From contig OZ218957.1 in NCBI GenBank assembly GCA_965112735.1, forward strand, positions 1,116,001 through 1,180,000: a DNA stretch of 64,000 nt, read 5' to 3'. Source of the stretch: Phaeosaccion multiseriatum (Eukaryota > Ochrophyta, other classes). A program made the translations under genes and the position numbers. Positions 54,686 to 64,000 of this stretch are shown piece after piece. Every line of letters starts with the position of its first letter. The stretch's first letter is position 1. The notes below the pieces were generated by a model. The model made no database searches. It was not told the origin of the DNA and saw only the letters and a program-made list of their open reading frames with translations.

Positions 54686-55737
54686 TTGGGCCATTTAAGC
54701 CCATCCAAGACCCCACTTGGCGCTGTTATGGCAATGTAGTACCTCACTTGGGTCTGTTGTCCTCAGCACATGCTCGGCGCGGGCCTGATGCGGCCAGCAA
54801 ATGCGTCGTCCGGGCTGTGTGCGCCACAAAAATCCAGCAAGGAGCCAGATTGGGCCATTTGAGCCCATCCAAGGCTTTACTTGGCGCTGTTGCGGCACTG
54901 TAGTATCTCAGCTGGGCCTATTGACCTGAGCATATGCTCGGTGCGGGCATGCTGCGGCCAGCAAATGCGTCGTTCGGCCTGTGTATGCCCCGCAAATGCC
55001 GGCTTGGGGTCTTTTTGATCCCAGCAAGGAGCCAGATTGGGCCATTTGAGCCCATCCAAGGCCCCACTTGGCGCTGTTGCGGCACTGTAGTATCTCAGCT
55101 GGGCCTATTGTCCTGAGATTCGGCTCGGTGCGGGCATGATGCGGCCAGCAAATGCGTCGTTCTGGCTGTGTGGGCCATAAAAATCCAGCAAGGAGCCAGA
55201 TTGGGCCATTTGATCCCATTCAAGGCCCTACTTGGCGCTGTTGCGGCACTGTAGTATCTCAGCTGGGCCTGTTGACCTGAGCATATGCTCGGTGCGGGCA
55301 TGATGCGGCCAGCAAATGCGTCGTTCGGCCTGTGTATGCCCCGCAAATGCCGGCTTGGGGCCTTTTTGATCCCAGCAAGGAGCCAGATTGGGCATTTTGA
55401 GCCCATTCAATGCCCCACTTGGCGCTGTTGCGGCACTGTAGTATCTCAGCTGGGCCTGTTGTCCTGAGCACATGCTCGGTGCGGGCATGATGCGGCCAGC
55501 AAATGCGTCGTTCTGGCTGTGTGGGCCATAAAAATCCAGCAAGGAGCCAGATTGGGCCATTTGAGCCCATCCAAGGCTTTACTTGGCGCTGTTGCGGCAC
55601 TGTAGTATCTCAGCTGGGCCTATTGACCTGAGCATATGCTCGGTGCGGGCATGATGCGGCCAGCAAATGCGTCGTTCGGCCTGTGTATGCCCCGCAAATG
55701 CCGGCTTGGGGCCTTTTTGATCCCAGCAAGGAGCCAG
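54686..55737. repeat. Satellite array, segment 1
   Basis: Head-to-tail units share ACTTGGCGCTGTTGCGGCAC...TGCGGCCAGCAAATGCGTCG...AGCAAGGAGCCAGATTGGGC. Two unit types alternate: about 187 bp, with CGGCCTGTGTATGCCCCGCA and a CTTTTTGATCC tract, and about 164 bp, with TGGCTGTGTGGGCCATAAAA. The first unit, at the array edge, is the most diverged, as expected for a satellite boundary. Confidence 0.93.
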
Positions 55738-56205
55738 AAAGAAAAGAAGAGGTCCGGCACTCAACACCGTGGAGGCTACTGTCGGCACTCAACACCGACA
55801 CAGCCTCCTAAGCTCTTCTTCCCTCTTCCACGGAGGCCCCGGCTCTCAACACCAAGGCAGGCCTCCTTGGCCGACACAAGCGCTCTGTCCGGGCCCAGGA
55901 CAAGAGGCTCGCTTTCCACCACACCAGTATCTACTCTCCTCCTTGACAGTGTGCTCCACTCTTCCTGGGCTCTGTCTCCGCCGCCTCAGTAAGTGACAGC
56001 ACACGCCAAGGTCTCTCCTCTTCTGAAAAATCTAAATTCCCTGCTTCACTGACATACTGTACATCTCCCCAGAGGGGACCCCCCCCTTGGGGCGGTACCA
56101 AGCACCTACACTGACGCTTCGCCCTGCTGGCTCCCATGTCTCCCACCTCTTCCTCGTCTCTGTTCCGCGAGAAACAAAGTTCCGTTGCTGCGCTGCTGAA
56201 CAGGC
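55738..56205 (-). mobile_element. Insert in satellite, inverted copy A
   Basis: This 468-bp block is unrelated to the satellite and is nearly the reverse complement of 58237-58704. One end carries GCTGCTGAACAGGC against the satellite; the other ends in AAGAAAAGAAGAGG. On the minus strand it can encode MGASRAKRQ...GGPLWGDVQYVSEAGN... (about 56130-55940). No transposase is visible, so it is a non-autonomous or truncated element, or one arm of an inversion. Confidence 0.65.
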
Positions 56206-58236
56206 TTACTTGGCGCTGTTGCGGCACTGTAGTATCTCAGCTGGGCCTATTGACCTGAGCATATGCTCGGTGCGGGCATGATGCGGCCAGCAAATGCGTC
56301 GTTCGGCCTGTGTATGCCCCGCAAATGCCGGCTTGGGGCCTTTTTGATCCCAGCAAGGAGCCAGATTGGGCATTTTGAGCCCATCCAAGGCCCCACTTGG
56401 CGCTGTTGCGGCACTGTAGTACCTCACGTAGATCTGTTGACCTCAGCACATGCTCAGCGCGGGCATGATGCGGCCAGCAAATGCGTCGTCCGGGCTGTGT
56501 GCGCCACAAAAATCCAGCAAGGAGCCAGATTGGGCCATTTGAGCCCATCCAAGGCCCCACTCGGCGCTGTTGCGGCACTGTAGTACCTCACGTAGATCTG
56601 TTGACCTCAGCACATGCTCAGCGCGGGCATGATGCGGCCAGCAAATGCGTCGTTCTGCCTGTGTGGGCCATAAAAATCCAGCAAGGAGCCAGATTGGGCC
56701 ATTTGAGCCCATCCAACGCCCTACTTGGCGCTGTTGCGGCACTGTAGTATCTCAGCTGGGCCTGTTGACCTGAGCATATGCTCGGTGCGGGCATGATGCG
56801 GCCAGCAAATGCGTCGTTCGGCCTGTGTATGCCCCGCAAATGCCGGCTTGGGGTTTTTTTGATCCCAGCAAGGAGCCAGATTGGGCAATTTGAGCCCATT
56901 CAATGCCCCACTTGGCGCTGTTGCGGCACAGTACCTCAAGTAGATCTGTTGACCTGAGCACATGCTCAGCGCGGGCATGATGCGGCCAGCAAATGCGTCG
57001 TTCTGGCTGTGTGGGCCATAAAAATCCAGCAAGAAGCCAGATTGGGCCATTTGAGCCCATCCAAGGCCCTACTTGGCGCTGTTGCGGCACTGTAGTATCT
57101 CAGCTGGGCCTATTGACCTGAGCATATGCTCGGTGCGGGCATGATGCGGCCAGCAAATGCGTCGTTCGGCCTGTGTATGCCCCGCAAATGCCGGCTTGGG
57201 GATTTTTTGATCCCAGCAAGGAGCCAGATTGGGCCATTTGAGCCCATTCAATGCCCCACTTGGCGCTGTTGCGGCACTGTAGTATCTCAGCTGGGCCTGT
57301 TGTCCTGAGCACATGCTCGGTGCGGGCATGATGCGGCCAGCAAATGCGTCGTTCTGCCTGTGTGGGCCATAAAAATCCAGCAAGGAGCCAGATTGGGCCA
57401 TTTCAGCCCATCCAACGCCCTACTTGGCGCTGTTGCGGCACTGTAGTATCTCAGCTGGTCCTGTTGACCTGAGCATATGCTCGGTGCGGGCATGATGCGG
57501 CCAGCAAATGCGTCGTCCGGGCTGTGTGCGCCACAAAAATCCAGCAAGGAGCCAGATTGGGCCATTTGAGCCCATCCAAGGCCCCACTCGGCGCTGTTGC
57601 GGCACTGTAGTATCTCACGTAGATCTGTTGACCTCAGCACATGCTCAGCGCGGGCATGATGCGGCCAGCAAATGCGTCGTTCTGGCTGTGTGGGCCATAA
57701 AAATCCCGCAAGGAGCCAGATTGGGCCATTTGAGCCCATCCAAGGCCCTACTTGGCGCTGTTGCGGCACTGTAGTATCTCAGCTGGGCCTGTTGACCTGA
57801 GCATATGCTCGGTGCGGGCATGATGCGGCCAGCAAATGCGTCGTCCGGGCTGTGTGCGCCACAAAAATCCAGCAAGGAGCCAGATTGGGCCATTTGAGCC
57901 CATCCAAGGCCCCACTCGGCGCTGTTGCGGCACTGTAGTATCTCACGTAGATCTGTTGACCTCAGCACATGCTCAGCGCGGGCATGATGCGGCCAGCAAA
58001 TGCGTCGTTCTGGCTGTGTGGGCCATAAAAATCCAGCAAGGAGCCAGATTGGGCCATTTGAGCCCATCCAAGGCCCTACTTGGCGCTGTTGCGGCACTGT
58101 AGTATCTCAGCTGGGCCTATTGACCTGAGCATATGCTCGGTGCGGGCATGCTGCGGCCAGCAAATGCGTCGTTCGGCCTGTGTATGCCCCGCAAATGCCG
58201 GCTTGGGGCCTTTTTGATCCCAGCAAGGAGCCAGAT
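56206..58236. repeat. Satellite array, segment 2
   Basis: This segment has the same alternating 187/164-bp units as segment 1, about 2.0 kb, lying between the two inverted inserts. It is enriched in a variant of the short unit with CTCACGTAGATCTGTTGACC. An internal 328-bp period is visible (56,460 onwards and 57,490-58,100), made of two short-type units. Confidence 0.93.
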
Positions 58237-59278
58237 AGCCTGTTCAGCAGCGCAGCAACGGAACTTTGTTTCTCGCGGAACAGAGACGAGGACGAGGTGG
58301 GAGACATGGGAGCCAGCAGGGCGAAGCGTCAGCGTAGGTGCTTGGTACCGCCCCAAGGGGGGGGTCCCCTCTGGGGAGATGTACAGTATGTCAGTGAAGC
58401 AGGGAATTTAGATTTTTCAGAAGAGGAGAGACCTTGGCGTGTGCTGTCACTTACTGAGGCGGCGGAGACAGAGTCCAGGAAGAGTGGAGCACACTGTCAA
58501 GGAGGAGAGTAGATACTGGTGTGGTGGAAAGCGAGCCTCTTGTCCTGGGCCCGGACAGAGCGCTTGTGTTGGCCAAGGGGATCCGCCTGGTGTTGCGAGC
58601 CGGGATCCTCGTGGAAGAGGGAGGAAGAGCTAGGGAGACTGTGTCTGGTGTTGCGTGCCGACAGTCTCCACGGTGTTGCGTGCCGGAACTCTTCTTTTCT
58701 TTCCTTTGCCGGTGTTGCGGGGCTCTATGGCTTGGGACAAGCGGTGTCTGGTGTTGCGTGCCGACCGCCTCCACGGTGTTGCGTGCCGGCGCCTTTTGCC
58801 CTCTTCGCCCTTTCTTCCTTGCTGGTATCGCCGTAGGCTACGCGTTCGGTGTTGAGGCCGACGCCCTACTCATCTCTCCGCTCTCTCCTCTCTCCCGTGG
58901 CCCAAGGTGTGGGGGGTGTGGTCCACGGCATTTTATGTATTTACGACTTTTGGAACAGCCACACGCCGCCCCAGCTTCTTCGGCACCCGGCTCCCACAGC
59001 CCTTTCAAAATCAGCAGAGGCTTTTGCTTTTGGTCTCAAGGCGGCAGGCGGGCCGGTGTAGCGGCTGTACCATGGCCCCACACGACCTACCCTGATTTTT
59101 CACCGTTTCGAGAAACAAGGCGCCATGTACCAATTACAGCAACAGCAACAGAGACCATGTATTTGCTGGGGCCCCAGTCTCTCTACACGTGGGGGTATTC
59201 CGCTTGGTACGTGTGGCGGTCAGCATTCCTGCTGCAGTATCGCTCGGAGTTCTGGTGTTTTTCATGTTGGGGGGGCGG
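58237..59278 (+). mobile_element. Insert in satellite, copy B (longer)
   Basis: About 1.04 kb of non-satellite DNA. The first ~468 bp match copy A in inverted orientation; the rest is unique in this window. It encodes on the plus strand a short open frame (MGASRAKRQRRCLVPPQGGG, about 58303-58512). It contains repeated GGTGTTGCGTGCCG words at 58647, 58672, 58750 and 58775 with weaker copies nearby. Both copies join the satellite at the same place in the unit, after GGAGCCAGA. No LTRs, terminal inverted repeats or transposase are recognised, so the element class is unknown. Confidence 0.6.
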
Positions 59279-62200
59279 GGCCCCACTCGGCGCTGTTGCG
59301 GCACTGTAGTACCTCACGTAGATCTGTTGACCTCAGCACATGCTCAGCGCGGGCATGATGCGGCCAGCAAATGCGTCGTTCTGCCTGTGTGGGCCATAAA
59401 AATCCAGCAAGGAGCCAGATTGGGCCATTTGAGCCCATCCAACGCCCTACTTGGCGCTGTTGCGGCACTGTAGTATCTCAGCTGGGCCTGTTGACCTGAG
59501 CATATGCTCGGTGCGGGCATGATGCGGCCAGCAAATGCGTCGTTCGGCCTGTGTATGCCCCGCAAATGCCGGCTTGGGGCCTTTTTGATCCCAGCAAGGA
59601 GCCAGATTGGGCCATTTGAGCCCATCCAAGGCCCCACTTGGCGCTGTTGCGGCACTGTAGTATCTCAGCTGCGCCTGTTGTCCTGAGCACATGCTCAGCG
59701 CGGGCATGATGCAGCCAGCAAATGCGTCGTTCTGGCTGTGTGGGCCATAAAAATCCAGCAAGGAGCCAGATTGGGCCATTTGAGCCCATCCAAGGCTTAT
59801 TTACTTGGCGCTGTTGCGGCACTGTAGAATCTCAGCTGGTCCTGTTGGCCTGAGCATATGCTCGGTGCGGGGATGATGCGGCCAGCAAATGCGTCGTTCG
59901 GCCTGTGTATGCCCCGCAAATGCCGGCTTGGGGCCTTTTTCATCCCAGCAAGGAGCCAGATTGGGCCATTTGAGCCCATCCAATGCCCCACTTGGCGCTG
60001 TTGCGGCACTGTAGTATCTCAGCTGGGCCTGTTGACCTGAGCATATGCGCGGTGCGGGGATGATGCGGCCAGCAAATGCGTCGTTCTGGCTGTGTGGGCC
60101 ATAAAAATCCAGCAAGGAGCCAGATTGGGCCATTTGAGGGGAGTCCATCCAAGGCCCCACTTGGCGCTGTTGCGGCACTGTAGTATCTCAGCTGGGCCTA
60201 TTGACCTGAGCATATGCTCGGTGCGGGCATGATGCGGCCAGCAAATGCGTCGTTCGGCCTGTGTATGCCCCGCAAATGCCGGCTTGGGGTTTTTTTGATC
60301 CCAGCAAGGAGCCAGATTGGGGGCCATTTGAGCCCATTCAAGGCCCCACTTGGCGCTGTTGCGGCACTGTAGTATCTCAGCTGGGCCTGTTGTCCTGAGC
60401 ACATGCTCAGCGCGGGCATGATGCGGCCAGCAAATGCGTCGTTCTGGCTGTGTGGGCCATAAAAATCCAGCAAGGAGCCAGATTGGGCCATTTGAGCCCA
60501 TCCAAGGCTTTACTTGGCGCTGTTGCGGCACTGTAGTATCTCAGCTGGTCCTGTTGACCTGAGCATATGCTCGGTGCGGGCATGATGCGGCCAGCAAATG
60601 CGTCGTTCGGCCTGTGTATGCCCCGCAAATGCCGGCTTGGGGCCTTTTTGAACCCAGCAAGGAGCCAGATTGGGCCATTTGAGCCCATCCAAGGCCCTAC
60701 TTGGCGCTGTTGCGGCACTGTAGTATCTCAGCTGGGCCTATTGACCTGAGCATATGCTCGGTGCGGGCATGATGCGGCCAGCAAATGCGTCGTTCGGCCT
60801 GTGTATGCCCCGCAAATGCCGGCTTGGGGCCTTTTTGATCCCAGCAAGGAGCCAGATTGGGCCATTTGAGGGGAGTCCATCCAAGGCCCCACTTGGCGCT
60901 GTTGCGGCACTGTAGTATCTCAGCTGGGCCTATTGACCTGAGCATATGCTCGGTGCGGGCATGATGCGGCCAGCAAATGCGTCGTTCGGCCTGTGTATGC
61001 CCCGCAAATGCCGGCTTGGGGTTTTTTTGATCCCAGCAAGGAGCCAGATTGGGGGCCATTTGAGCCCATTCAAGGCCCCACTTGGCGCTGTTGCGGCACT
61101 GTAGTATCTCAGCTGGGCCTGTTGTCCTGAGCACATGCTCAGCGCGGGCATGGTGCGGCCAGCAAATGCGTCGTTCTGGCTGTGTGGGCCATAAAAATCC
61201 AGCAAGGAGCCAGATTGGGCCATTTGAGCCCATTCGAGGCCCCACTTGGCGCTGTTGCGGCACTGTAGTATCTCAGTTGGGCCTGTTGACCTGAGCCTAT
61301 GCTCGGTGCGGGCATGATGCGGCCAGCAAATGCGTCGTTCGGCCTGTGTATGCCCCGCAAATGCCGGCTTGGGGTTTTTTTGATCCCAGCAAGGAGCCAG
61401 ATTGGGGGCCATTTGAGCCCATTCAAGGCCCCACTTGGCGCTGTTGCGGCACTGTAGTATCTCAGCTGGGCCTGTTGTCCTGAGCATATGCTCAGCGCGG
61501 GCATGATGCGGCCAGGAAATGCGTCGTTCTGGCTGTGTGGGCCATAAAAATCCAGCAAGGAGCCAGATTGGGCCATTTGAGCCCATCCAAGGCTTTACTT
61601 GGCGCTGTTGCGGCACTGTAGTATCTCAGCTGGTCCTGTTCACCTGAGCATATGCTCGGTGCGGGCATGATGCGGCCAGCAAATGCGTCGTTCGGCCTGT
61701 GTATGCCCCGCAAATGCCGGCTTGGGGCCTTTTTGATCCCAGGAAGGAGCCAAATTGGGCCATTTGAGCCCATCCAAGGCTTTACTTGGCGCTGTTGCGG
61801 CACTGTAGTATCTCAGCTGGGCCTGTTGACCTGAGCATATGCTCGGTGCGGGCATGATGCGGCCAGCAAATGCGTCGTTCGGCCTGTGTATGCCCCGCAA
61901 ATGCCGGCTTGGGGCCTTTTTGATCCCAGGAAGGAGCCAAATTGGGCCATTTGAGCCCATCCAAGGCTTTACTTGGCGCTGTTGCGGCACTGTAGTATCT
62001 CAGCTGGGCCTGTTGACCTGAGCACATGCTCAGCGCGGGCATGATGCAGCCAACAAATGCGTCGTTCTGGCTGTGTGGGCCATAAAAATCCAGCAAGGAG
62101 CCAGATTGGGCCATTTGAGCCCATCCAAGGCTTTACTTGGCGCTGTTGCGGCACTGTAGTATCTCAGCTGGTCCTGTTGACCTGAGCATATGCTCGGTGC

Positions 62201-64000
62201 GGGCATGATGCGGCCAGCAAATGCGTCGTTCGGCCTGTGTATGCCCCGCAAATGCCGGCTTGGGGCCTTATTGATCCCAGCAAGGAGCCAGATTGGGCCA
62301 TTTGAGCCCATCCAATGCCCCACTTGGCGCTGTTGCGGCACTGTAGTATCTCAGCTGGGCCTGTTGACCTGAGCACATGCTCGGTGCGGGCATGATGCGG
62401 CCAGCAAATGCGTCGTTCTGGCTGTGTGGGCCATAAAAATCCAGCAAGGAGCCAGATTGGGCCATTTGAGGGGAGTCCATCCAAGGCCCCACTTGGCGCT
62501 GTTGCGGCACTGTAGTATCTCAGCTGGGCCTGTTGACCTGAGCATATGCTCGGTGCGGGCGTGATGCGGCCAGCAAATGCGTCGTTCGGCCTGTGTATGC
62601 CCCGCAAATGCCGGCTTGGGGCCTTTTTGATCCCAGCAAGGAGCCAGATTGGGCCATTTGAGCCCATCCAACGCCCTACTTGGCGCTGTTGCGGCACTGT
62701 AGTATCTCAGCTGGGCCTGTTGACCTGAGCCTATGCTCGGTGCGGGCATGATGCGGCCAGCAAATGCGTCGTTCGGCCTGTGTATGCCCCGCAAATGCCG
62801 GCTTGGGGTTTTTTTGATCCCAGCAAGGAGCCAGATTGGGGGCCATTTGAGCCCATTCAAGGCCCCACTTGGCGCTGTTGCGGCACTGTAGTATCTCAGC
62901 TGGGCCTGTTGTCCTGAGCACATGCTCAGCGCGGGCATGATGCGGCCAGCAAATGCGTCGTTCTGGCTGTGTGGGCCATAAAAATCCAGCAAGGAGCCAG
63001 ATTGGGCCATTTGAGCCCATCCAAGGCTTTACTTGGCGCTGTTGCGGCACTGTAGTATCTCAGCTGGTCCTGTTGACCTGAGCATATGCTCGGTGCGGGC
63101 ATGATGCGGCCAGCAAATGCGTCGTTCGGCCTGTGTATGCCCCGCAAATGCCGGCTTGGGGCCTTTTTGAACCCAGCAAGGAGCCAGATTGGGCCATTTG
63201 AGCCCATCCAAGGCCCTACTTGGCGCTGTTGCGGCACTGTAGTATCTCAGCTGGGCCTATTGACCTGAGCATATGCTCGGTGCGGGCATGATGCGGCCAG
63301 CAAATGCGTCGTTCGGCCTGTGTATGCCCCGCAAATGCCGGCTTGGGGCCTTTTTGATCCCAGCAAGGAGCCAGATTGGGCCATTTGAGGGGAGTCCATC
63401 CAAGGCCCCACTTGGCGCTGTTGCGGCACTGTAGTATCTCAGCTGGGCCTATTGACCTGAGCATATGCTCGGTGCGGGCATGATGCGGCCAGCAAATGCG
63501 TCGTTCGGCCTGTGTATGCCCCGCAAATGCCGGCTTGGGGTTTTTTTGATCCCAGCAAGGAGCCAGATTGGGGGCCATTTGAGCCCATTCAAGGCCCCAC
63601 TTGGCGCTGTTGCGGCACTGTAGTATCTCAGCTGGGCCTGTTGTCCTGAGCACATGCTCAGCGCGGGCATGGTGCGGCCAGCAAATGCGTCGTTCTGGCT
63701 GTGTGGGCCATAAAAATCCAGCAAGGAGCCAGATTGGGCCATTTGAGCCCATTCGAGGCCCCACTTGGCGCTGTTGCGGCACTGTAGTATCTCAGTTGGG
63801 CCTGTTGACCTGAGCCTATGCTCGGTGCGGGCATGATGCGGCCAGCAAATGCGTCGTTCGGCCTGTGTATGCCCCGCAAATGCCGGCTTGGGGTTTTTTT
63901 GATCCCAGCAAGGAGCCAGATTGGGGGCCATTTGAGCCCATTCAAGGCCCCACTTGGCGCTGTTGCGGCACTGTAGTATCTCAGCTGGGCCTGTTGTCCT
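59279..64000. repeat. Satellite array, segment 3 (runs off the window)
   Basis: At least 4.7 kb of alternating long (187 bp) and short (164 bp) units, that is, a 351-bp dimer. Length variants carry a GGGGAGT insertion (60137, 60870, 62470, 63390) or an extra GGG after GATTGG. Two adjacent long units occur at 61652-62020. The array continues past the window end. The minus-strand frames across it, up to 228 codons, exist because the dimer length is divisible by three and the unit lacks stops in that frame; I do not call them genes. Confidence 0.95.
60213..61481. repeat. Higher-order repeat, copy 1 (second copy at 62732-64000)
   Basis: From 60213 onward the sequence recurs 2,519 bp downstream, with no difference noticed by eye over at least 1,269 bp, including variant markers such as the GGGGAGT insertion and CAGTTGGGCC. 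The match is cut off by the window end, so the true copy is longer. Adjacent dimers are more diverged than these distant copies. Confidence 0.85.

Noticed and set aside
58589-58860. CRISPR-like arrangement of a 14-base repeat
   Set aside because: The genome is eukaryotic, the spacers are unequal and partly repeated themselves, and there are no cas genes.
60930-61616. 228-codon minus-strand frame in the satellite (and similar frames throughout the array)
   Set aside because: It is a by-product of the 351-bp dimer lacking stops in that frame. The same text repeats in every dimer and there is no gene-like start, intron or terminus.

Overview
This window is nuclear DNA from a eukaryote with short spliceosomal introns (about 70-170 bp, nearly all GT-AG), high GC content and densely packed genes. 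Alanyl-tRNA synthetase and dUTPase both carry a signal-peptide-like leader followed by an arginine/serine-rich stretch with a phenylalanine after alanine or glycine. That resembles the bipartite presequence of algae with a complex (red-derived) plastid. With the gene style, this suggests a photosynthetic stramenopile or relative; the genus cannot be fixed from sequence alone. I built the gene models by hand, joining exons so that every splice phase agrees; exon lists are in the evidence fields.  Layout. 0-4.4 kb: a 5'-truncated nuclear FKBP prolyl isomerase, a secretory short-chain dehydrogenase and, on the minus strand, an unusual protein joining an ING-type N-terminal domain to the tandem Tudor domain of SGF29. 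4.6-11.5 kb: a 1,873-residue secreted mosaic (three 8-cysteine modules, a phospholipase-A2-like cysteine motif, a TPEP mucin-like linker, a von Willebrand D domain and leucine-rich repeats with a recent internal duplication). 11.5-32.6 kb: a strictly strand-alternating run of housekeeping genes: ARID1-like SWI/SNF subunit (-), URB2 (+), a coiled-coil orphan (-), VPS28 (+), APC4 (-), LAMTOR5 (+), alanyl-tRNA synthetase (-) and a chalcone-isomerase-like protein (+). Neighbours share divergent promoters as short as 43 bp and convergent 3' ends as close as 19 bp. 33.2-50.1 kb: one 49-exon gene for a 3,900-residue secreted protein of repeated beta-sandwich, FG-GAP and Calx-beta domains. 50.2-51.5 kb: dUTPase (-).  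From 51.5 kb the character changes. There is a palindromic GC-rich motif also found at 32.9 kb, a decayed minus-strand gene with a PD-(D/E)XK-like and a kinase-like segment (52.2-54.0 kb), and then at least 9.3 kb of satellite built from alternating units of about 187 and 164 bp (dimer 351 bp). The satellite is broken by two inverted copies of an unrelated element and contains a 2,519-bp higher-order duplication. This looks like the edge of a heterochromatic, possibly subtelomeric or pericentromeric, block.  Functionally the genic part mixes chromatin and transcription factors (ING-SGF29, ARID1-like), ribosome assembly (FKBP, URB2), cell cycle (APC4), endosome and lysosome signalling (VPS28, LAMTOR5), plastid-associated translation and nucleotide hygiene (AlaRS, dUTPase) and two very large extracellular proteins. 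No operon-like pathway links them; their association is positional.
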